From: a bacterium 1xD8-48
Lineage (GTDB): Bacteria; Bacillota; Clostridia; Lachnospirales; Lachnospiraceae
Assembly (NCBI GenBank): GCA_009917455.1
Contig: QZDS01000002.1
Location: 124,001 to 188,000, forward strand
DNA length: 64,000 nucleotides
Direction: 5' to 3'
Part shown: positions 53,933 to 62,645 of the stretch, in pieces
How the letters are laid out: every line of letters begins with the position of its first letter
Position numbering within the stretch: position 1 is the first letter of the stretch
The notes under the pieces: generated by a model
Told to the model about the DNA's origin: nothing
What the model saw: the letters and a program-made list of their open reading frames with translations, nothing else
Databases searched by the model: none
Program-made: the position numbers and the translations under genes

Positions 53933-56503
53933 TCAATTTTGCCGAAGCCGTTCTATGATGCTGACTTTGGCAATCTGCCGGTACAGGAGTGCCGGTATTG
54001 CCATGGTCAGGAGTATAAGGAACGGATAGATTACCAGCATGGGCCACATGACAAATCGGTAAGTGAAAAACCAGATTCCGCTGGAAATTCCCCGCACCAC
54101 TACCACGGAAAACAGACCGCCAAGGACAACCGATGTGATAATCGTTCCCATAGCATAATAAAGGCCTTCAAAAGAGAGCATACGCTTTAACTGCCTGCCG
54201 GTCATGCCGATGCTTTGCAGCATGGCAAACTCCTTTTTGCGGGTGATAACGCTTGTCAAAACGGAGTTGACAAAGTTTGCGATACCGATAATTCCAATGA
54301 TGCTGCTCAACGCTCCGCCGATGGTGATAATCAGGGAGGTCAGATTGTCAAAGGAACTGACATAGGTTGCTTTGGATTCAAAAGCCATATTCGGTTCCAC
54401 ACTGTCGATATAGTCATTCAAAAACTCTGTCATTTCAGCTTCTGTTCGCTCCATCACATCAAAGGTGAAATTGACCAGATGGGGATGTTCGCACAGCGGC
54501 AGGAAAATTTCTGTCGGGAGATAGAACCGGGTTGCGCCTGTGTTGCGGGTAGTGGCCGTGTTCTCGTTGGCCCGGACTTTTGCCATGATGGTAAAGTCAT
54601 AGCTGTCCGTAATAGTGGTGGAAAGCCCCTCCGCTTTCAGGTGGTTGATTCGTACCGTTTCGCCCACACTGATATTTGGGTTATCTATGACGGTTCCGTC
54701 ATCGTTACACTCCACGCTCAACAGGATATACTTGCCTGATTTCAGCTTTTCCAGGTCGATTGTCCCATCTATGACCTCCATGTTATTCAGCAGAAAATCG
54801 TCCGCGCCATAAAGTCTTACATAGGAATTGCCGTTCTGGTCTTTGTTGTAGCTGAAAAAGGCGTTGTGATTTGTGGAAAACGGTTCTTCAAGCAGCCAGG
54901 AGGAATAGAGCCTGCCGCCATCCTTGAAGCTGTTATTTCCTTTGACTGCCTCAACAAAGCTTTCAGACAGGTCGTTTTCGCTTTCTTCAACCTGGTATTG
55001 GAAGTAGCCTGTGTTAGAGATTACAAAGTCCGTATCCATAAATTTTGCGATATACTTGTCAATGTCAAACCCGCCGGACAGGGTGAATACTGTATTGAAC
55101 AGCACCAGACTCAGTGTCATGGACACAATAACCAATACCGTGCGTTTGCGGTTCCGTCCCAGGTTCGCCAGGGCCATAAATTGGAGCTTTGCGCCGAGGG
55201 TCGCTCTCTTGTCTTTGTCTCTGCGCGTTCCAAATGCCGCCGCATCGTTTTCGGTGTAGCGGACAGCCTCGATTGCGGAAACTGCACCGGCAATCTTCGC
55301 GGGCTTACGGACGCTGACAAAGACTGTAAAAAAGGTGAACGCCGTGGAGCCAATAAAAATCAGCGGATTTACTGTCACCTTAATACCGGCGTCCGCGGTA
55401 TAACTGGTTCCGTTCATCAGGAAAGGAACCAGTGTCCGGCCAATCAGGAAGCCCGCCAGCAAACCGACAGGAATACCAATCAGGGAAAGCCGAAGCGCCT
55501 GCCGGTTAATCAACCGCTTGATTTGCCGCTTTGTTATGCCCAGCGTTTTTAACTGTCCATAGGACTGAATATCCGAAATGACGGAGATTTGGAAAATATT
55601 GTAGATAATCAAATATCCTGTTACGATAATCAGCAGTACGCCGACAATGCAGGAAATGAGCATAGCCAGGTTATCTGACAGTGCGCTGCTCTGATAGGCC
55701 GGACTGACGCGGGCAATTACATAATTGCCGTCCTCCGGACTGCCGCCCATCGTGTCACAGGTATAGCCCGTTTCGGAAAGAAGCTGGTGGAGCCGGGCTT
55801 CTATATCGCCGTTTCCTCTGAACATCACATAGGCGGTGACAACGCCGGAGTAGTCGTTGTCTGTGGGATAGGTATAGGCCAGAATATCCGAGTGGGCATC
55901 CACAAAGGATTTTGATACGATCAGCCGTCCAATGTTGCTCAAACTGTCTGTTTCCCAAAAGCCGCAGAGAATAAAATCGGTAGTGTACTCGGTCCCTTTA
56001 ATGGCATAGGTCAGTGAAACGGTTTCCCCAATCTGTGCCGGTACACCCAGGGCCTCCAGCGTCTTTGTGTCCGCGATGATTTCATTTGACCCTTCGGGCC
56101 GGCGGCCTGTTGTGGGGGTATAACGGGCAAATTCCAACGCGGTATCATCCATGTACCACAGATCAGAACGCCAGCGTTCCAGCCCCGGATTTTTCAGGCG
56201 GTAGGAAACCGCCTTTGTATAGGCGATGCGGTCGATTAGAGAATTCCCCGCCACATTGTCATATACTTCATCGCTGATATAGTTTAAGGCCACCTGCCCA
56301 TCGCCGCCCGCTTTACGGATATTCTGGTCATGTACGGTGTCCGTCAGGCCGGAACCCAGGGTGAAGATGGTGGTAAAAAGTATCGTAGTCAGAATGATTG
56401 CGATGATTGCAATGATATTTCTGCTTTTGCCTGCTTTGAAATAACGGTCTGACAGCTTTTTAATCACCGCGCCGTTGTTGTTGCCGAATAAAATGTCATT
56501 CAT
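53933..56503 (-). CDS. ABC transporter permease (FtsX/MacB-like, Bce-type module)
   Basis: This 856-aa membrane protein has an N-terminal helix (NIIAIIAIILTTILFTTIFTLGSGL), a MacB-like extracellular domain, an FtsX domain near the middle (ISCIVGVLLIIVTGYLIIYNIFQISV), a second large extracellular domain and a C-terminal FtsX domain (IVRKEFAMLQSIGMTGRQLKRML-like). This layout is typical of permeases that export or sense antimicrobial peptides. The start at 56503 overlaps the ATPase stop by 8 bp, so they are coupled. An in-frame ATG further upstream lies inside the ATPase gene and is rejected. Confidence 0.88.
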   Translation of the reverse strand: MNDILFGNNNGAVIKKLSDRYFKAGKSRNIIAIIAIILTTILFTTIFTLGSGLTDTVHDQNIRKAGGDGQVALNYISDEVYDNVAGNSLIDRIAYTKAVSYRLKNPGLERWRSDLWYMDDTALEFARYTPTTGRRPEGSNEIIADTKTLEALGVPAQIGETVSLTYAIKGTEYTTDFILCGFWETDSLSNIGRLIVSKSFVDAHSDILAYTYPTDNDYSGVVTAYVMFRGNGDIEARLHQLLSETGYTCDTMGGSPEDGNYVIARVSPAYQSSALSDNLAMLISCIVGVLLIIVTGYLIIYNIFQISVISDIQSYGQLKTLGITKRQIKRLINRQALRLSLIGIPVGLLAGFLIGRTLVPFLMNGTSYTADAGIKVTVNPLIFIGSTAFTFFTVFVSVRKPAKIAGAVSAIEAVRYTENDAAAFGTRRDKDKRATLGAKLQFMALANLGRNRKRTVLVIVSMTLSLVLFNTVFTLSGGFDIDKYIAKFMDTDFVISNTGYFQYQVEESENDLSESFVEAVKGNNSFKDGGRLYSSWLLEEPFSTNHNAFFSYNKDQNGNSYVRLYGADDFLLNNMEVIDGTIDLEKLKSGKYILLSVECNDDGTVIDNPNISVGETVRINHLKAEGLSTTITDSYDFTIMAKVRANENTATTRNTGATRFYLPTEIFLPLCEHPHLVNFTFDVMERTEAEMTEFLNDYIDSVEPNMAFESKATYVSSFDNLTSLIITIGGALSSIIGIIGIANFVNSVLTSVITRKKEFAMLQSIGMTGRQLKRMLSFEGLYYAMGTIITSVVLGGLFSVVVVRGISSGIWFFTYRFVMWPMLVIYPFLILLTMAIPALLYRQIAKVSIIERLRQN

Positions 56504-57182
56504 TGTCAGCCCCTCCCTGCTCAAAAATCCTGCCATCCTCAATGCGGATAATGCGGTCGGCAAGCTGGGCAATCTCGTTGTTATGGGTTATCATCACCAG
56601 CGTTTGATGAAATTTGCTGCTGGTTGTTTTCAGCAGCCCCAGCACATCGCCGCTCGTCCGGCTGTCCAGATTGCCGGTCGGTTCATCTGCCAGGACAATA
56701 GCGGGCTTGGAAACGAGGGCGCGGGCGATGGCGACGCGCTGCTGCTGTCCGCCGGACAGGCTGCCCGGCATATTGTTCAGTTTGTCCCCCAGGGCCAGCA
56801 GACGCACTGCTTCATCCATGAATTTTTTGTCTACCGTATCGCCGTCCAGCTCTACGGGCAGGACGATGTTTTCATAGACGTTCAGAACAGGGACAAGGTT
56901 GTAATTCTGGAAGATGAAGCCGATGTTGCGCCGGCGGAAAATGGTAAGCTGCTCGTCGTTCATCTTGGCCAGCTCTTTGCCCTTAATCTGAACGCTGCCA
57001 AAGGTCGGAACGTCCAGACCGCCCATCATATTCAGCAAAGTGGACTTGCCGCTGCCGGAGGTTCCGACGATTGCGACAAATTCTCCCTGTTCAACGGAGA
57101 GGGACACACCGTCCAGCGCCTTTGTGATGTTCGGCTCTGCGCCATAGTATTTTTTGAGGTCAGTTGTTTGCAAAATGCTCAT
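56496..57182 (-). CDS. ABC transporter ATP-binding protein (MacB/LolD/Bce type)
   Basis: This 228-aa ATPase carries Walker [19 protein letters not shown], the Q-loop [18 protein letters not shown], signature [15 protein letters not shown] and Walker [13 protein letters not shown]. It powers the FtsX permease encoded next. The second ATG (57182) is chosen because AAAGGA lies at a suitable distance; the first ATG (57194) abuts that site. A direct-repeat box for the neighbouring OmpR-type regulator lies 45 bp upstream. Confidence 0.93.
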   Translation of the reverse strand: MSILQTTDLKKYYGAEPNITKALDGVSLSVEQGEFVAIVGTSGSGKSTLLNMMGGLDVPTFGSVQIKGKELAKMNDEQLTIFRRRNIGFIFQNYNLVPVLNVYENIVLPVELDGDTVDKKFMDEAVRLLALGDKLNNMPGSLSGGQQQRVAIARALVSKPAIVLADEPTGNLDSRTSGDVLGLLKTTSSKFHQTLVMITHNNEIAQLADRIIRIEDGRIFEQGGADNE

Positions 57183-57228
57183 GATTTGCACCATCCTTTC
57201 TGTGATACCGTCACTCTAACAGCCAATT

Positions 57229-57245
57229 CTCACAGAAATGTCACA
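57229..57245 (-). promoter_or_regulatory. OmpR-type direct-repeat box upstream of the ABC genes
   Basis: On the reverse strand: TGTGAC-ATTTC-TGTGAG. The 11-bp repeat period fits a tandem OmpR-family dimer. A -10-like TAGAGT lies 10 bp downstream, the same spacing as at the regulator's own box. Confidence 0.65.
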
Positions 57246-57267
57246 AACAGCAGGTGTTTTCAAAATT

Positions 57268-58299
57268 TTATCCACGGGGCAGAAATACGGAAAATGAAGA
57301 GCCATGCCCCATCCTTGATGCAACCCTGATGTAGCCGCCCTGCATGGTAATGATTTCACGGGCAAGGTACAGTCCTATTCCGATGCCCTCAATATCGTGT
57401 ACTTCTTCTTCACGGTAAAAGCGTTTGAAAATTATCCCCTGTCTGCTTTCCGCTATTCCTTTGCCGCTGTCGGTTATATCGATTTTCACATAGAACTCCC
57501 AGCTTTGAACGGAAACCTGAATGTCACCGTCTGCCGGGGTGTACTTCACCGCATTGTCCAGAATGTTGAACAGGGCTTCGCCTGTCCATTTCCGGTCGTG
57601 AGCCAGAATGATATCTTCCGGACAATCTACACTGACATGAATATGTTTCCTTTCGGCGTTCAGCAGAATACCGCCCAGCGCCGCAGCCAGAGTATCATAA
57701 AGCGGCTGTATCTTTCTGTCCAGTGAAATGACGCCGGTTTCCAGGCGGGAGGTCTTTATCATGGCCTGCATGAGAAAATCCAGCTTTTCAAGCTGGCCGC
57801 TGGAAGCCTGCAAAAACTCCCTCTGTTTTTCCTCTGGCATAGGCTGTTCCAGTAAAGTAGCATTTATCATTTTAAGATTGCTGATTGGAGTTTTTACCTG
57901 ATGGGATATGTCGGAGATTAATTCCTGTAAATCAGCCCGCTCTTTCGCTATGCTCTCCCGGCTCTCCCGCAGGACTTCATACAGGCGTGTCAGCCGGTAA
58001 TTGATTTTGTTAAACAGGTTTTCTTCCTCATAGCTTTGCGGCGGCGGTGCTGCTCCATCCAGCATATTATCTATCGTCCGGCACAGGCCGCCTGAGAATA
58101 AAACCAGCTTGCGGCGGAGAAAGGCCACAAAAGCGGCAACGCAGGCAAATACCAGCGTTGCGAACAGTAATCCCAGCCACACGACTGCCGGATTTTTTGT
58201 TAAGAGAAACACCGCGATGATAAAAGCAATAGAGATTATGCCTGAAAAAGCAGCGCCAAGTACACAGGCGCGGTTGATGGAAAGTCTTCCCGCATTCAC
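57268..58299 (-). CDS. Sensor histidine kinase with a very short extracellular loop (BceS-like)
   Basis: The 343-aa kinase has two membrane helices near the N-terminus joined by only about five residues (TKNPA), as in intramembrane-sensing kinases that rely on an ABC permease for signal detection. The H-box is LISDISHQVKTPISNLKMI; N-box NILDNAVKYT and G-box DSGKGIAESRQGIIFKRFYREE follow. A GTG start at 58299 gives the classical GTGA overlap with the regulator stop and has GGAGG nine bases before. The gene order regulator-kinase-ABC supports a self-contained peptide-antibiotic response module. Confidence 0.9.
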   Translation of the reverse strand: MNAGRLSINRACVLGAAFSGIISIAFIIAVFLLTKNPAVVWLGLLFATLVFACVAAFVAFLRRKLVLFSGGLCRTIDNMLDGAAPPPQSYEEENLFNKINYRLTRLYEVLRESRESIAKERADLQELISDISHQVKTPISNLKMINATLLEQPMPEEKQREFLQASSGQLEKLDFLMQAMIKTSRLETGVISLDRKIQPLYDTLAAALGGILLNAERKHIHVSVDCPEDIILAHDRKWTGEALFNILDNAVKYTPADGDIQVSVQSWEFYVKIDITDSGKGIAESRQGIIFKRFYREEEVHDIEGIGIGLYLAREIITMQGGYIRVASRMGHGSSFSVFLPRG

Positions 58300-58979
58300 T
58301 TCTTCATCCCTCCAATCCACATATATCCCATACCATAGACGGTCTTGATATATTGCAGGCCATCTCTTTCAATCTTCCCACGGATACGGCTGATTGCAAC
58401 GGTCAGGGCGTGTTCATCCACAAAGTTTTCGTCTGCGTCCCACAGCTTTTCAAGAAGTATCTGCCGGGTCAGAACGATTTGCGGATTTCTCACCAGTACT
58501 TTCAGTAAACGGTATTCCAGCGGCGTAAACATAACCGGTTCGCCCGCCAGGGCAGCGGTCAGTTCCGAAAAATTGATGGACAGCGTACCGTCCGTATAGC
58601 AATCGCCGCCTGTCTGTTTCTCAATACGGGTCAGCAACGCCGAAACCTTTTTGCGGAATACACTAATTGGGAAAGGCTTTGTTACATAATCGTCCGCTCC
58701 CAGCTCAAACCCTTTCAGCATATCGCGCTCCATGTCGTTTGCAGTCAGGAAGACCACCGCGGTATCAGGGTGGCACTCCTTGAGCCTTTCGCATAGGTCA
58801 AACCCATTTCCATCGGGCAGGTTCACATCCAGTACAACCAGATCATATTGTTGCTTTTTGCAAAAACTGATTGCTGCGGCCTTTGTCATGGCGGCATCTA
58901 CGTTGTAACCAGACGCAGAGAGATTATAGCAAAGGGTATTGTTCAAAAGATGATCGTCCTCAACTACCAGGAGCCTCAT
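58296..58979 (-). CDS. OmpR-family response regulator
   Basis: The 227-aa protein has a receiver domain with phospho-acceptor Asp in DLVVLDVNLPDGNGF and Thr/Lys switch residues (VVFLTAND; YVTKPFP), then a winged-helix DNA-binding domain (FTPLEYRLLKVLVRNPQIVLTRQILLEKLWD; TVAISRIRGKIE). It overlaps the kinase gene by 4 bp. It likely binds the TGTGAC-N5-TGTGA(C/G) boxes at 59019 (autoregulation) and 57229 (ABC genes). Confidence 0.93.
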   Translation of the reverse strand: MRLLVVEDDHLLNNTLCYNLSASGYNVDAAMTKAAAISFCKKQQYDLVVLDVNLPDGNGFDLCERLKECHPDTAVVFLTANDMERDMLKGFELGADDYVTKPFPISVFRKKVSALLTRIEKQTGGDCYTDGTLSINFSELTAALAGEPVMFTPLEYRLLKVLVRNPQIVLTRQILLEKLWDADENFVDEHALTVAISRIRGKIERDGLQYIKTVYGMGYMWIGGMKK

Positions 58980-59018
58980 AGCTTCACTTCCTTCCTTAAT
59001 TAAGAATACCGCTAAAAT

Positions 59019-59035
59019 GTCACAGAAAAGTCACA
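59019..59035 (-). promoter_or_regulatory. OmpR-type direct-repeat box upstream of the regulator gene
   Basis: On the reverse strand: TGTGAC-TTTTC-TGTGAC, a perfect 11-bp-period direct repeat 40 bp before the response-regulator ATG. TATTCT follows 10 bp downstream as a -10 box. It occupies the place of a -35 element, consistent with activation. Confidence 0.7.
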
Positions 59036-59041
59036 GCAGGG

Positions 59042-60283
59042 TTATAATCCCTGTTGCTTTAAAGTAATGATTGCATGGAACGTCAACGTATCGGAATTGT
59101 AGTATATCTGCATATTTCCATTGTACTTGTCGACAATTTTGCGGATGCTTTTAAGCCCGAAACCATGCTTATGGCTATGGGGTATATTTATAGTCGGACT
59201 GCCGTTTTTTGTTATGAAAGGATTTGTCCGGCAGGAATTTATGACCGTCAAAACTGTAAACGGAGTTTTTGCTTTTTTGCCTGTACTGATTTCAATAAAC
59301 GATTCCGGAATGCCCTCAGCCGCTTTCACAGAATTGTCGAGCAGATTGCAGAACAATGAGGTAAGGTCATTGTCGGCAATAAAATCTGTCGTTCCGCTTC
59401 GTATATCGACGTGAAAAGCGATGTGACTGTCAGCACACTGTTTCATATAGCGACATAGAATAGAGTTTAGCATTTCATGCTCACATAGCCGGGAAGATTC
59501 TTTCAGGTCTGAGGAAAGCGCCAATTGCCTGATGTAGGCGCTTATTTTCACATATTCCTTTTGTTCATTCAGCATTTTATAGTATTGTGCCGAATCCGCC
59601 TCTTTTTGAAGCAATAATTGCATTTCTGTAAATTCCATGTTCTTTTTCTGATGATATTGATTGACTTCAAACATGAGCAGATTTGCCGTCAGTAAAAAAA
59701 CAGCGCTCACGACAACCATCCAATCAAGTGATGACGGGAGAGAAACAGATTCACCAATACTTATAAAAGTAAACATAATAAAGATTGAGGTTAAGGGAAT
59801 GAAAACAGGGAGAAAAACAGATTTATCATATTTTTCTGTGTTCTTCTTTGGGTTTTGCATCAGGTGCATTAGTATATATGTAACAACAAAGAATATGAGC
59901 TTACTAAAGACCGAAAAAAATAAAAGATGATAAAATTCTCTGCCATTATCAAGGAAGTGAGGGGCAAATCGTTTGGTAATTCCATAAACCATTAATTCAC
60001 TCATTGTCATAACGGCCGTCAGAATAGAAGAATGAAATACTGCCGTATACCAGTTTAGATAACATTGCGTCATAAAGAAAATAAAATTCAACAAAAAATA
60101 TAACAGGATATTAAGCCATATAAATTCAGACAGCGACACGCAAAACAGGATAAAATATAAACCGCATAGTACGGCCAACCCTCTCTTTGGGGAGTGTTTT
60201 GCGGAAAATAAATGGGAGGAGTATTGCCAAAGTATAATTGCTTCTACAAGGAAACTGAAAAAATAACAGATTGTATTTACCAT
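59042..60283 (-). CDS. GHKL-type (AgrC-like) sensor histidine kinase
   Basis: The 413-aa kinase has about six membrane helices in its first 210 residues (ICYFFSFLVEAIILWQY; GLAVLCGLYFILFCVSL; and others), a coiled linker, an H-box-like segment SRLCEHEMLNSIL, then N-box LFCNLLDNSVKAAEGI and G-box HKHGFGLKSIRKIVDKY of the GHKL ATPase. This is the layout of peptide-pheromone sensors. It follows its LytTR regulator by 5 bp. No agrB or agrD gene is seen in the window, so the signal may be made elsewhere. Confidence 0.88.
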   Translation of the reverse strand: MVNTICYFFSFLVEAIILWQYSSHLFSAKHSPKRGLAVLCGLYFILFCVSLSEFIWLNILLYFLLNFIFFMTQCYLNWYTAVFHSSILTAVMTMSELMVYGITKRFAPHFLDNGREFYHLLFFSVFSKLIFFVVTYILMHLMQNPKKNTEKYDKSVFLPVFIPLTSIFIMFTFISIGESVSLPSSLDWMVVVSAVFLLTANLLMFEVNQYHQKKNMEFTEMQLLLQKEADSAQYYKMLNEQKEYVKISAYIRQLALSSDLKESSRLCEHEMLNSILCRYMKQCADSHIAFHVDIRSGTTDFIADNDLTSLFCNLLDNSVKAAEGIPESFIEISTGKKAKTPFTVLTVINSCRTNPFITKNGSPTINIPHSHKHGFGLKSIRKIVDKYNGNMQIYYNSDTLTFHAIITLKQQGL

Positions 60284-60288
60284 TTGCT

Positions 60289-60993
60289 TTACCTCGTACT
60301 TTCTAAATAAAGTAGATAGGCTTTTTTAAAAGAGCTGTATTTTCTTTTTGTCAGATAAGCGGATTGATTATCGGCCATATGAACAAGATTATGATCGAAA
60401 TCCGTGACATGCTCAAAGTTGATAATGAAACTGCGATGCGTCTGGAAGAAACGGTTTTCAGGGAGAAGTTCCAGCCAATATTGCATATTGTGAATGGATT
60501 CAAAATCGCACAAAATGGTATGTATCGTTACTTTTCTGCCGTGCGCTTCTACCATTATGACGGAAGACGCAGGCAGTGTATGTACCCCCTGTTTTGTTTC
60601 AATCGGGATTTTTACTGTCATGGTGTTATACAGGTCAACCGCATCTTTCATATTACGAAAAAAGCGTTGTTTATCCAGAGGCTTTGAAAGATATCGGAAT
60701 ACGCGAAACCGCATTGCGTCATCAAGATATTCAGAATAAGAGGTGACAATAAAAATAATAATTTTATCATTCTTCTTTTTCAACTCAGTTCCCACATAGA
60801 TACCATTCATTCCGGGCATTTCTACATCAAGAAACAGAATATCTTTTTCGCCGTTATCCGCTAACAGGGATTCCCCGTCAGAAAAGCAGATTAATTCGGG
60901 ACATTTCACGCCAATGTTTTCAAAAAAGTTTTTTATATAGTTCTGAAGCTGTTCAATTATCAGAGAGTCATCATCACAGATGAGTATTCGCAT
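60289..60993 (-). CDS. LytTR-family (AgrA-like) response regulator
   Basis: The 234-aa protein has a receiver domain (MRILICDDD; phospho-acceptor Asp in DILFLDVEMPGMNGI; YLSKPLDK) and a C-terminal LytTR domain (IMVEAHGRKVTIHTI; FFQTHRSFIINFEHV). The ATG at 60993 has AGAGG at good distance; an earlier in-frame ATG is less likely. It is encoded before its kinase partner. The divergent lipoprotein gene at 61284 is a possible target. Confidence 0.9.
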   Translation of the reverse strand: MRILICDDDSLIIEQLQNYIKNFFENIGVKCPELICFSDGESLLADNGEKDILFLDVEMPGMNGIYVGTELKKKNDKIIIFIVTSYSEYLDDAMRFRVFRYLSKPLDKQRFFRNMKDAVDLYNTMTVKIPIETKQGVHTLPASSVIMVEAHGRKVTIHTILCDFESIHNMQYWLELLPENRFFQTHRSFIINFEHVTDFDHNLVHMADNQSAYLTKRKYSSFKKAYLLYLESTR

Positions 60994-61283
60994 TTTCAAA
61001 CCTCTTTTCATGTAATTTGATACATTTTCCCCTTAAATTATACAGGAAAGGTCAGGAGAATACAAAGGATTTACATGAAAAGACATTTTTTGGCGGATTT
61101 CGGGCTGAAATAAAAAAATAGGAGCAGTTAAAATCTCCGGCAGGTATATTGCCCAAATGCCCAAATAAAGGTAAAAAGTGTCGTTTGGCGCAAGAAGGAT
61201 TGCACTCATGGCTGAAACATAGATAATGGGATTTGTCATTGATTAAATTAATTTATTGCATTGAAAGGAGCATGGTTATAAAG

Positions 61284-62393
61284 ATGAAAAAGACGGTAAT
61301 AGCTTCAATGGGTATGCTTGTTTTTCTGACATTATCAGTCGGCTGCGCTGACACTTCTTTGGAAGAAGTACCAGGCATTGACTATGATAGTACAGAAGCA
61401 GACACTCAAATGGTTGAAGCGCAGGATGAAACAGATATTAATGTCAAAGATGAACAGGACACAACTGTTTTCATAGATGAAAAACTGGGTGAAAATCTGT
61501 TCATCAGCGCAGAATTGAAAATGCCGGAAAACAACCCTTATGAGTACGTTACGCGGTTAAAAAGTTTTGACTATGATACCGTGCTGGAAGCAATAGGGCA
61601 AAATGCAGAAGGAAACCTTGTTGTTGATGATGGAAGCGATGAATTTACGGGTGGCTCCCTTGCCTATCATAGAAATGAAATGGCAGATCATTTGGACACC
61701 TATTGTTCCTATGCGTGGGAGATGGGATTGGCAGATGACAGGGATATGTCTTTTTTGTCCCGGGAAGATGCTGTTGCAAGGATGCATAGTTTTATAGAGA
61801 TGCTTGGCGTGGGCGGAGAACCGGAAGCTCTCGATGTGGTTGCCATGAATCAATCGGATTTTGAGAATGCAAAAAAAGCAATTATGGAAGACAGCGACTA
61901 TCAGTTTTTGTCGGATAAGGGATATGGCAGCGATACATTTAAAGAAGATATGGAAGTATACAGGATTATTTTTCGAATGAATGTGAATGGGATTCCCGTA
62001 TACCGGAACGAGCCAAATTTGAGGCAAACGAGTGAGAGATATCTGGCTTATCCGGCTGCTGTAACGGCATTGCTGTCAAATAATGGGATTGAAATGATAA
62101 CCATGACAGGGATGTTTGAGCCTTATGAAGAACATCAGAAGGAAGCGATTATCATAGGTGAGGACGGCATCAAAGAAGCAATTATGAAAAAATTCGGCGA
62201 TGTGACTTTAACAAGCGAGTTTAGGGCCAGGAATATCCGGATGGAGTATTTCCCCCTCCTTCGGGAAGATTCTTTTACAGAGATGGAGCTGATTCCGGTA
62301 TGGTGCGTTGATTTTGAAGTAGATGGACAATCGGTTGAAGACAGCAGATATGCAATTCGGTTTAACGCAATCACAGGAGAGGAAATCTCGTGA
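61284..62393 (+). CDS. Lipoprotein of unknown function
   Basis: The 369-aa protein has a lipoprotein signal (VIASMGMLVFLTLSVGC, Cys21), an acidic linker and a folded region ending in ELIPVWCVDFEVDGQSVEDSRYAIRFNAITGEEIS, which resembles the DUF6034/PepSY-like lipoproteins of Lachnospiraceae. No enzyme motif is present. ATGs at 61233 and 61272 are in frame; 61284 has the best-placed GGAG. The start region is almost identical to that of the AAA-ATPase gene at 26778. It is divergent from the LytTR/GHKL pair. Confidence 0.7.
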   Translation: MKKTVIASMGMLVFLTLSVGCADTSLEEVPGIDYDSTEADTQMVEAQDETDINVKDEQDTTVFIDEKLGENLFISAELKMPENNPYEYVTRLKSFDYDTVLEAIGQNAEGNLVVDDGSDEFTGGSLAYHRNEMADHLDTYCSYAWEMGLADDRDMSFLSREDAVARMHSFIEMLGVGGEPEALDVVAMNQSDFENAKKAIMEDSDYQFLSDKGYGSDTFKEDMEVYRIIFRMNVNGIPVYRNEPNLRQTSERYLAYPAAVTALLSNNGIEMITMTGMFEPYEEHQKEAIIIGEDGIKEAIMKKFGDVTLTSEFRARNIRMEYFPLLREDSFTEMELIPVWCVDFEVDGQSVEDSRYAIRFNAITGEEIS

Positions 62394-62435
62394 GAAGAGG
62401 CGGGGAAAAAGCAGGGAGGTTTTGTTATTACAATA

Positions 62436-62463
62436 AGCTGGCTCGCGAAGCGTGCCAGCTTTT
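62436..62463 (+). terminator. Terminator after the lipoprotein gene
   Basis: AGCTGGC pairs with GCCAGCT (inner GC pairs extend it), followed by TTTT including the last stem base. It lies 43 bp after the stop codon. Confidence 0.7.
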
Positions 62464-62645
62464 GATGAATTACAGGAATATAGTCCATCAAATGGAAAGA
62501 TACAGCATTTTACTTGTCTGTTATTGTGCTATACTGATATTACGGAAACAAAAAGAAGGCCTTCGAAATTTAAACTATTTTAGCCATTTATATTATGTCA
62601 TTTTAGAGATTGCAGCACGTAACAGGGAAAGAAAGGAGCAGTTTT

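Noticed and set aside
61033-61239. Reverse-strand 68-codon hydrophobic frame between lytTR and the lipoprotein gene
   Set aside because: No ribosome site; it overlaps the divergent promoter region. Hydrophobic composition alone is not enough.
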